From assembly GCA_023336875.1 (NCBI GenBank), contig JAMBLH010000274.1, positions 1-11,065 of the forward strand: a stretch of DNA of 11,065 nucleotides. The letters are read 5' to 3'. Origin of the DNA: Actinomycetes bacterium (GTDB lineage Bacteria; Actinomycetota; Acidimicrobiia; Spongiisociales; UBA5794). The first letter of the stretch is position 1. Every line of letters begins with the position of its first letter. The notes below the pieces were generated by a model. That model made no database searches. It had not been told where the DNA came from and was given only the letters and a program-made list of their open reading frames with translations. Shown piece by piece: positions 6,552-11,065 of the stretch. The translations under genes and the position numbers were made by a program.

Positions 6552-8042
6552 ATGGAACCCATTCTCCTCGTGCACGGATACAGCACGGATGCGAGTTCGG
6601 AGCCGAATCGAGATTCCGTTGTCGGGATGTATGGCGACCTTCCAAAGTGGCTTCGGAAGGAGTACGGACGAGCGAATGTCTTCGAGCTGAACGTCAGTAG
6701 ATACATCTCGCTCGAGGACGGGATTGGAATCGACGACATTGCTCGGGCATTCGACAATGCCCTGAGGACGGACTTCAAGCATCTGCACGACAGGACCTTC
6801 CACGTCATCATCCACAGCACCGGAGCCTTGGTGATGAGGACATGGATCCAGAAGTTCTCGGGGAGTCGTCAGCCCATCCGCAACCTGATCTACCTCGCTG
6901 GCGCGAACCTCGGAAGCGGCTGGGCACACATTGGCCGAGGTCAGCTCGCGAGGTGGTATCGCCATTTCAACTCGGGCGACGAACCAGGGGTGCGGGTCCT
7001 GAACGCTCTGGAACTGGGCAGCTCCGAAACGATCGACATGCAACTCTCCATGATCTCTGAGGGCGACCCAATCAGCTCGTACGGCGTGCGCGAGTACGTG
7101 ATCATTGGCACACAAGCCAAGACCAGCGCCTTCCTGATTCCCATCAAGTATGCAAAAGAGGACGGCTCGGACGGCACGATCCGAGTCAGCGCATCCAACC
7201 TCAACTACAACTACGTCAAGTACGTCGCGAACGACAAGGGCAGGAACGTGGATGCTCGACAGGTCATTGCTGATATGCGGACTGAGACGCTGCCCGCTCA
7301 TGCCGACTACTACCACGTGGATCAGAGCGCGTCCTCGATTGCAGGTGTCGACCGAGCCGTTATGCCGCTTGCAATTCCGTGGGGCACGGCCCACTCAGGC
7401 GGCGACGTTGGAGTGGTCGCAGGATCCCGCAATCGTAAGTACATCGAACCATTGCTGCGAACCGCCCTCGGCGTACGCACAAGAACACAATGGGAGAATT
7501 CGGTTGCCGATTTCGATGCCGTTACAAGACAGGCCTACGCACTCGCAGGTGAGCCCAGCCGGGACATCACCGGGTTCTGGAAGGGCCGATGGCACCGCAA
7601 GGGACAGTACGAAGCCCACAGCCAGATAATCATTCGACTCCACGACCAGGACGGACGACCGGTAGACCATTACGACATTGACTTCGGCCGGGGTCCAGAC
7701 GCGCAGAACCCGACCAGTATCTCTGACCTCCTCCAGGACAAGCACCGCAACGGCGTCTCACCCAACATCATCACGTTCTACCTCAGGACCGGCAGATGGG
7801 AAGGCAAGACCCCGTACGACGAGGAAGGGAACTATCTAACTCGACTCACGGAAATCGACCAAGCACTGCTGTCCGTCACAGCAACCGAGCCACAGACATC
7901 CGACATCCAATACGTGCCGTTCCGCAAGGAACTCAACACGAAATCGCTCATCAGCTTCATTCGTCCGCACGAGACGACCATCGTGGACATCGAGATGCAA
8001 CGCATCCCCTCCGGCAACGTGTTCGCGATGTTCAAACACTGA
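6552..8042 (+). CDS. Alpha/beta-hydrolase, lipase/esterase-like, with C-terminal domain of unknown function
   Basis: 496 residues, no signal peptide, so likely cytoplasmic. AAGGAG (6539-6544) lies seven bases before the ATG. The N-terminal half has an alpha/beta-hydrolase layout: strand plus oxyanion motif LLVHGYSTDA (5-14), nucleophile elbow VIIHSTGALVMR with Ser 89, and LIYLAGANLGSGW (112-124), as in lipases. GSDGTIRVSASNLNY (205-219) resembles the segment carrying the acid residue (Asp 207) in similar lipases, and His 281 in TAHSGG is a candidate third residue. The elbow has Ile in place of the first Gly of GxSxG (IHSTG), which is unusual. The region after about 330 starts with a GFWKGRWHRKG segment and is rich in beta-like strands and aromatic residues; I do not recognise it. 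The natural substrate is unknown; a lipid or ester is the best guess. Confidence 0.75.
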   Translation: MEPILLVHGYSTDASSEPNRDSVVGMYGDLPKWLRKEYGRANVFELNVSRYISLEDGIGIDDIARAFDNALRTDFKHLHDRTFHVIIHSTGALVMRTWIQKFSGSRQPIRNLIYLAGANLGSGWAHIGRGQLARWYRHFNSGDEPGVRVLNALELGSSETIDMQLSMISEGDPISSYGVREYVIIGTQAKTSAFLIPIKYAKEDGSDGTIRVSASNLNYNYVKYVANDKGRNVDARQVIADMRTETLPAHADYYHVDQSASSIAGVDRAVMPLAIPWGTAHSGGDVGVVAGSRNRKYIEPLLRTALGVRTRTQWENSVADFDAVTRQAYALAGEPSRDITGFWKGRWHRKGQYEAHSQIIIRLHDQDGRPVDHYDIDFGRGPDAQNPTSISDLLQDKHRNGVSPNIITFYLRTGRWEGKTPYDEEGNYLTRLTEIDQALLSVTATEPQTSDIQYVPFRKELNTKSLISFIRPHETTIVDIEMQRIPSGNVFAMFKH

Positions 8043-8048
8043 TCTCGG

Positions 8049-8101
8049 CATTGCATGTCCTGGTGCCGCGTCCGGCCACTGCCGATTCCACACATGCAAT
8101 G
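8049..8101. repeat. 10-bp inverted repeat after the hydrolase gene
   Basis: CATTGCATGT (8049-8058) and ACATGCAATG (8092-8101) are perfect inverted repeats separated by 33 bases. They could form a long-loop hairpin (possible terminator) or serve as a two-half-site operator upstream of the second surface-protein cassette. The rest of the 201-base gap 8043-8243 holds no gene. Confidence 0.4.
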
Positions 8102-8173
8102 GGCGTCTTCTCCAGCAGAATACTTCCGGCGATACACCAAGGCGCGCAAGGACTCCCAGGTTTCTTGATCCAG

Positions 8174-8243
8174 ATCTGTAAGAAGTCTGTGCGGTGCGTG
8201 TCTCACCCTTGTAGGTCACACACAACAAGGAAGGAGACCTCAC
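8174..8243 (+). promoter_or_regulatory. Conserved leader/upstream region, copy 2
   Basis: Matches 646-714: ATCTGTAAGAAGTCT, GTGTCTCACCC, TGTAGGTCACAC and AAGGAAGGAGACC are kept, with scattered substitutions and one extra base between. Sequence further upstream is unrelated to copy 1, so the duplicated regulatory unit begins at about 8174. It carries the ribosome binding site for the ATG at 8244. Confidence 0.6.
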
Positions 8244-8318
8244 ATGTTCCGCAAGACAACCATCACCATCACCCTCGCAGCAGCGGCGTTCGTAGCAATC
8301 GGCTCGTCCGCACCCGCA
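8174..8318 (+). repeat. Long direct repeat, copy 2 (partner 646-789)
   Basis: Second copy of the leader and signal-peptide coding segment, in the same orientation. The near-identity of the first 75 coding bases against strong divergence of the gene middle suggests either recent duplication with fast-changing repeats or local gene conversion at the 5' end. Confidence 0.85.
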
Positions 8319-9083
8319 GGCGCTCATAGCGTCGATTGCTTTTGGCAGCCCGCACACTGCCTCCTTGATACCGTCACGCCAGATCGCGACCGAGGCCCGG
8401 TCGAGGAGGAACCAACTCTCGACACGAGCGACATCATTGATGCGATCGGCGGTGGAGGACTCCTGTTCCCGATTCCGACAGGCCCGACTCTCACTCCCGG
8501 CGGTGTGTCAGCGGACCCTGGAACGGTGATCGCACCTGAGCTCCCTGACGACGTGTTGGATGCCATCACAGGGCCCACGGTCGAGTCGCCACCCATCGAG
8601 TTGCCACCGCTCGTGGACCCTGGCTCATCTGAGACTCCCGAGCCACCTGCTGAGACGCCCGAGGCTCCCGAGAGCACGGAACCACCCGCTGAGGCGCCTG
8701 AGGCTTCAGTGTCCCAGGACACTCCCCCAGCCACCCCAGACACAGGCAGCTCTGGACGCGGCGCAGCGGTTGCACCGGCACACACCGAGGCACCAGCCCC
8801 AGTTGCACCGCAGACGGTGGTACCGCGGAGAACGGCGCCTGCCGCACCAGAGAGAGTGACTCGCCAGACCACGTCAACCACATTGGTTGCAGCACAGGAC
8901 GACGCGACTCAGAACCAGACAGATGATTCCGTCGAGTCGGTCGAGTCGGTCGAGGCACTCGTCGCTACGGATGGAGGAAGCACCGTCGACCCAATGATGG
9001 CAGCCGCACTCGGGATGCTTGGAGTGGTAGCACTCATGCTCCTCGTCTCAGGCGCCTTCGCAGCAGGTCGCCGACGCAACTAG
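8244..9083 (+). CDS. Signal-peptide, proline/glutamate-rich, C-terminally membrane-anchored surface protein, paralog 2
   Basis: 279 residues, 17 longer than paralog 1. It shares the signal peptide (1 to about 27), the cysteine pair (32 and 39, again CxxxxxxC), DRDRGPVEE, the LTPGGVS and PELPDxVLDAI segments, GRGAAVAPAH, the TSTT-VAAQDD segment, a PMMAA start to the membrane helix and a basic GRRRN tail. The Pro-rich middle (about 130-168) has longer and different ETPEAP/ETPEPP-type repeats, and a VESVESVE run precedes the helix, so the stalk is the variable part. The ribosome binding site and leader are shared with paralog 1. Probably an exported protein anchored by its C-terminal helix, displayed at the cell surface; the role is unknown. 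A long palindromic terminator follows 15 bases after the stop. Confidence 0.85.
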   Translation: MFRKTTITITLAAAAFVAIGSSAPAGAHSVDCFWQPAHCLLDTVTPDRDRGPVEEEPTLDTSDIIDAIGGGGLLFPIPTGPTLTPGGVSADPGTVIAPELPDDVLDAITGPTVESPPIELPPLVDPGSSETPEPPAETPEAPESTEPPAEAPEASVSQDTPPATPDTGSSGRGAAVAPAHTEAPAPVAPQTVVPRRTAPAAPERVTRQTTSTTLVAAQDDATQNQTDDSVESVESVEALVATDGGSTVDPMMAAALGMLGVVALMLLVSGAFAAGRRRN

Positions 9084-9098
9084 CAACCAACACGACAA

Positions 9099-9138
9099 GC
9101 GAGAGGAGGGCGGTACCCGGGTACCGCCCTCCTCTCGC
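9099..9138. terminator. 40-bp perfect palindrome, bidirectional terminator
   Basis: Twenty bases from GCGAGAGGAGG to TACCC are followed directly by their exact reverse complement, centred on CCC|GGG between 9118 and 9119. It lies between convergent genes, 15 bases after the surface-protein stop and eight bases from the VOC gene stop on the other strand, so it can end both transcripts. It shares the GCGAGA...TCTCGC base and the GGGCGGT/ACCGCCC core with the hairpin at 1509-1554. Confidence 0.85.
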
Positions 9139-9146
9139 GTCTCATC

Positions 9147-9548
9147 TCACCCAACAAACTGGCTGATCTCCCACAGGTGGCCGTCAGGGTCGGGAAAGAA
9201 GCACCGGATTTCTGCTCCCCAGTCATACGGCGGCGTAAGAAATGTTGCACCCCTCTGTGTCAGCGTCTCATATGCCGACTGGCAGTCCTCGACGCGGATG
9301 GTGAACGAATGGCTGACATGCCCTGGGCGAGGCGGGCCGAACTCGATATCCGGCTTGTCGGGGGTGGGTGGCCCACCCTCGACGAGGAGTATCCATGACC
9401 CGTTGAAGCTCATCACTGCCGATGACCCGTACTCCCGGTAGGGCTCGGCACCGAGCACCTCGTCGTACCACTGCACCGAGGCCGTAACGTCTGCGACCAC
9501 AAGGATGTGGGTCAGCGCCATGTCGGGTGTTGGGAACGGTGCAGGCAT
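9147..9548 (-). CDS. VOC-fold (glyoxalase/bleomycin-resistance/dioxygenase superfamily) protein
   Basis: 133 residues, the usual length for a single VOC protein with two beta-alpha-beta-beta-beta modules. Module 1 is LTHILVVADVTASVQWYDEVLGAE...SWILLVEGG; module 2 is VSHSFTIRVEDCQSAYETLTQRGATF...RCFFPDPDGHLWEISQF. Plausible metal ligands are His 14, Glu 57, His 80 and Glu 127, at the positions used by metal-binding members. The superfamily spans isomerases, dioxygenases and drug-binding proteins, so the substrate cannot be given. The ATG at 9548 is supported by TAGCCT six bases upstream; an alternative in-frame ATG gives MALTHILVV at residue 10. The gene converges on the second surface-protein gene. 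Confidence 0.88.
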   Translation of the reverse strand: MPAPFPTPDMALTHILVVADVTASVQWYDEVLGAEPYREYGSSAVMSFNGSWILLVEGGPPTPDKPDIEFGPPRPGHVSHSFTIRVEDCQSAYETLTQRGATFLTPPYDWGAEIRCFFPDPDGHLWEISQFVG

Positions 9549-9554
9549 GGACGC

Positions 9555-9560
9555 AGGCTA
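9555..9560 (-). promoter_or_regulatory. -10 box for leaderless transcription of the VOC gene
   Basis: On the reverse strand TAGCCT is followed by six bases and then the ATG at 9548. No ribosome binding site is seen before that ATG. This is the third TANNNT-N6/7-start arrangement in the window. Confidence 0.45.
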
Positions 9561-9582
9561 GCTGTGCCACAGCCGGCACAGC
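9561..9582. repeat. 8-bp inverted repeat between VOC and DUF3024 genes
   Basis: GCTGTGCC (9561-9568) and GGCACAGC (9575-9582) pair around a 6-base loop. On the reverse strand it follows the DUF3024 gene and immediately precedes the VOC -10 box, so it may be the DUF3024 terminator or an operator in the VOC promoter spacer. Confidence 0.4.
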
Positions 9583-9640
9583 GCAGGCGGCGCTCGGAGG
9601 CTGAAACGGTGTGCTCACCACCGCCGAGCGGCGGGCTCCA

Positions 9641-9985
9641 CTAACCCCAGAAGATGGCCGTTGGATCTCTGTCGATCTCGTCCAGGAGCTCAGCAACATC
9701 TGACGTTGCCTGCACCATGTCGTACACGTGGAGGACTTCGTCACTGTCCCGCCAGTACAGCGTCCACGTGTGCGTGATCGTGGTGAATTGCATTTGAGCA
9801 ACCATCATCCTCGTCCACTCTGGGCCGAACTCTGGCTTCCACGGCGGACGACACTCCAATACCGTGATCGTGTGAGGCCCAATATCGAGTTCGTACCGGA
9901 TCTTGTCCCTGATCTCGACAGGAACCGCACCGTTGCGACCATCGATCCATTCCGTGACCTTGTGCACATCGTTCTCTGGCAGCAT
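9641..9985 (-). CDS. DUF3024 domain protein
   Basis: 114 residues. From about residue 28 to the end it fits the DUF3024 pattern: IRYELDIGPHTITVLECRPPW, the PEWTRMMVAQMQFT segment, an aromatic TWTLYWRDSDEVLHVYD segment and a closing LLDEIDRDPTAIFWG, all hallmarks of that family. The family is of unknown function and common in actinobacteria; proteins are small and cytoplasmic. The ATG at 9985 is preceded by GAGGGTG-like purines at about 9988-9994 and by a TAGTCT -10 candidate at 10007-10012. The next feature upstream on the same strand is the toxin-antitoxin remnant. Confidence 0.85.
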   Translation of the reverse strand: MLPENDVHKVTEWIDGRNGAVPVEIRDKIRYELDIGPHTITVLECRPPWKPEFGPEWTRMMVAQMQFTTITHTWTLYWRDSDEVLHVYDMVQATSDVAELLDEIDRDPTAIFWG

Positions 9986-10006
9986 CTCACCCTCTTCTCA
10001 TCAACA

Positions 10007-10012
10007 AGACTA
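10007..10012 (-). promoter_or_regulatory. Candidate -10 box for the DUF3024 gene
   Basis: TAGTCT on the reverse strand, 21 bases before the ATG at 9985, would give a short leader of about 14-15 bases containing the GAGGGTG ribosome binding site. No clear -35 is visible. Confidence 0.3.
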
Positions 10013-10062
10013 AACCAACTCCCTGATCCTCCCGCGATATGGGACATACGGCCCCACCGAGG

Positions 10063-10206
10063 TCATCCTCTGAGCGTTCTGAGAATGTCCTTCTTGAGGA
10101 GCACAAGGTGCAGTTCGTCTGAGGGCGAGGACTCGATTTCGGGGATGAGGTGGGCATAGAAGTCGCGAGCGGCGGCGGATTCCGCGTGGACAAGTAGTAC
10201 GCCGCG
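10063..10206 (-). pseudogene. C-terminal remnant of a GNAT (TacT-type) toxin
   Basis: In the reverse-strand frame ending with the TGA at 10063-10065 the last 47 residues read RGVLLVHAESAAARDFYAHL, then IPEIESSPSDELHLVLLKKD and a final ILRTLRG. This is the C-terminal signature of GNAT acetyltransferase toxins paired with DUF1778 antitoxins (LLVHA...A..FY..., SP.D.L.L.LLLKD). TacT-type toxins acetylate aminoacyl-tRNA. The whole acetyl-CoA-binding part is absent, so no activity is expected. It is fused, one frame off, to the antitoxin remnant just upstream; the frame that continues from the antitoxin runs as nonsense to a stop at 9987. Confidence 0.75.
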
Positions 10207-10343
10207 ATCGTCAGATTCGACACAACGAATTGGGTCAGATCCATGTCGGACTCCGTGACCGCGCGATAGATGAGAGCCCTGTCCCCAGGCGTGGTTCTGA
10301 CTTCTATCCGTGCGCTGCGCCGCCGTTGCGGTTCACTCGCCAC
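10200..10343 (-). pseudogene. N-terminal remnant of a DUF1778 (TacA-type) antitoxin
   Basis: Starting at a GTG at 10343 the frame reads ASEPQRRRSARIEVRTTPGD, then RALIYRAVTESDMDLTQFVV and SNLTIAA. That is the ribbon-helix-helix DNA-binding half of DUF1778 antitoxins. The family's C-terminal toxin-neutralising part, normally another 30-40 residues, is missing: at about 10200-10206 the sequence passes into GNAT toxin sequence in another frame, with CGCGGCG shared at the joint. An internal deletion spanning the antitoxin end and toxin start explains this best. Repressor activity of the stub cannot be excluded. Confidence 0.75.
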
Positions 10344-10504
10344 GGAGTCTGCCCACTCCTGCCACGCCGCCGCGTAGGAGTCCCCCAGCTTGGAGGATCT
10401 GAGCATCCGTGCGGCCGTGTGTACAGCTGCAGAGCGTGACGTGATGCCTTGAGCCTTTGCGTACTCGTCGAGGGTCGCTGCTGAACCTCGCGACAGACGC
10501 TCAT
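10344..10504 (-). pseudogene. Frameshifted, truncated ribbon-helix-helix antitoxin remnant (VapB/MazE-like)
   Basis: From about 10496 the frame reads LSRGSAATLDEYAKAQGITS, RSAAVHTAARMLRSSKLGD and SYAAAWQEWADS, the pattern of ribbon-helix-helix antitoxins (LDEYA...SRSAAVH.A.R.LR...L...YA.AW.EW). No start codon exists in this frame: a TGA lies four codons ahead. An ATG at 10504 in the neighbouring frame gives M-S-V, and adding one base at about 10496-10498 joins it to the frame, so a one-base deletion after the start is likely. The usual acidic C-terminus and the partner toxin are missing; the frame passes straight into the DUF1778 remnant. A 139-residue frame starting at ATG 10406 spans the three remnants, but its product would be a chimera. 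Confidence 0.65.
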
Positions 10505-10583
10505 CTCACGGGAGCCCGAACGGTGTTTCGCCCATGACGAGACCTGCAGGAGCGCCCATGACACAGTGCGTCGGAGGAGTAGA

Positions 10584-11065
10584 GTGGAGAGGGGAGGGCG
10601 TGGACGAACGGGAAACTCGAAGGTGACTTGGCTAAAGCGTGGACTCATCGCACTGGTTGGCGTCGCGGTCGTCATCCAGTTCGTGCCCTACGGACGTGAC
10701 CACGAGAACCCACCTGTGATCGCCGAGCCGGCGTGGGATTCACCGACGACACGCGAGCTGGCAGCTCGGGCGTGTTTCGACTGCCACAGCAACGAGACTC
10801 AGTGGAGATGGTACGCCGAAGTGGCACCGATCTCATGGTTCATCCAGAACGAAGTCGACGAGGGGCGCTCCGAGCTCAACTATTCAGAATGGAACCGACC
10901 CCAGGAGGGCGACGAGTCCGCCGAGACCGTCCGGGAAGGATCGATGCCCCCACGCCTCTACTCGCTGACGAGGGCTCGCCTGACCAAGGCGGAACTCGAT
11001 ACCCTCGCTGTAGGACTGGCCGCCACCTTTGGTGAGGAGCACGAGGAGGACGAGGAGGACGAGGA
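10584..11065 (+). CDS. Membrane-anchored haem-binding domain protein (CxxCH), 3' end off window
   Basis: 160 residues visible. A basic N-terminus precedes one membrane helix (GLIALVGVAVVIQFVPYG), then an extracytoplasmic domain with CFDCHSNET (Cys 64 and 67, His 68), WYAEVAPISWFI, EVDEGRSELNYSEW, a GSMPPRLYSL segment and an Asp/Glu-rich tail (EEHEEDEEDE) running to the edge. This matches the Haem_bd family (PF14376-like), in which CxxCH binds c-type haem; a role in envelope electron transfer is presumed. The frame is different from a competing low-complexity frame at 10733-11035, which lacks any family match. GTG 10584 is chosen because GGAGGAG (10573-10579) precedes it; GTG 10623 is the alternative and also keeps the helix. 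It is divergent from the toxin-antitoxin remnants. Confidence 0.82.
   Translation, partial: MERGGRGRTGNSKVTWLKRGLIALVGVAVVIQFVPYGRDHENPPVIAEPAWDSPTTRELAARACFDCHSNETQWRWYAEVAPISWFIQNEVDEGRSELNYSEWNRPQEGDESAETVREGSMPPRLYSLTRARLTKAELDTLAVGLAATFGEEHEEDEEDE

Noticed and set aside
6474..7394. Reverse-strand open frame (306 codons) across the hydrolase gene
   Set aside because: Antisense to a gene with a good ribosome binding site and lipase motifs; its translation shows no domain.
1642..8042. The segment between the twin cassettes as a composite transposon or genomic island
   Set aside because: No transposase, integrase, tRNA or terminal inverted repeats are seen, and the genes look like ordinary actinobacterial chromosomal genes; the flanking repeats are coding paralogs.
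9987..10406. A single 139-residue reverse-strand protein
   Set aside because: The first half matches antitoxin sequences, but after about 10200 the frame becomes nonsense while the neighbouring frame matches a GNAT toxin end; a chimera of remnants fits better than a real gene.
10733..11035. Forward frame of 100 codons inside the haem-binding gene
   Set aside because: The overlapping frame from 10584 carries CxxCH, a membrane helix and a family-wide match; this frame has none.

Overview
The window looks like a chromosomal segment of a moderately high-GC actinobacterium, most plausibly Acidimicrobiia-like. The pointers are an F420-dependent luciferase-fold oxidoreductase of the Rv1855c type, lipoproteins with Thr/Ser/Pro linkers, GTG starts, and several TANNNT -10 boxes placed 6-7 bases before a start codon, as in leaderless transcripts. 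The taxonomic placement is inference. I see no tRNA, rRNA, CRISPR array or transposase.

Layout. Bases 1-564 hold the 3' end of a secreted or surface protein with a run of 17 prolines and an Ig-like C-terminal domain. Bases 646-1554 are the first copy of a cassette: conserved leader, signal-peptide/proline-rich/membrane-anchored protein, and hairpin terminator. A forward run of five unrelated genes follows: a small lipoprotein (1642-2250), a PlsC-type acyltransferase with a membrane tail (2326-3639), a lipoprotein M1-like metallopeptidase (3738-5228), the F420-dependent oxidoreductase (5421-6401), and an alpha/beta-hydrolase (lipase-like) protein with an unknown C-terminal half (6552-8042). 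Bases 8174-9138 are the second cassette copy, with nearly the same leader and signal peptide, a paralogous protein and a matching terminator hairpin.

Beyond it the reverse strand carries a VOC-fold protein (9147-9548) and a DUF3024 protein (9641-9985). Next comes a stretch of broken toxin-antitoxin genes (10063-10504): a ribbon-helix-helix antitoxin remnant, a DUF1778 (TacA-type) antitoxin remnant and the C-terminal tail of a GNAT (TacT-type) toxin, run together and out of frame. A divergent membrane-anchored CxxCH haem-binding protein (10584 onward) runs off the right edge.

The five central genes share no obvious pathway. Their separate promoters and hairpins argue for mostly independent units rather than one operon. 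The envelope theme is strong: two lipoproteins, twin anchored surface proteins, a lipid acyltransferase and a possible lipase. The most notable observations are the twin surface-protein family with duplicated leader and covarying terminator, the toxin-antitoxin graveyard, and a possible switch-like pair of exclusive hairpins in front of the M1-like peptidase.
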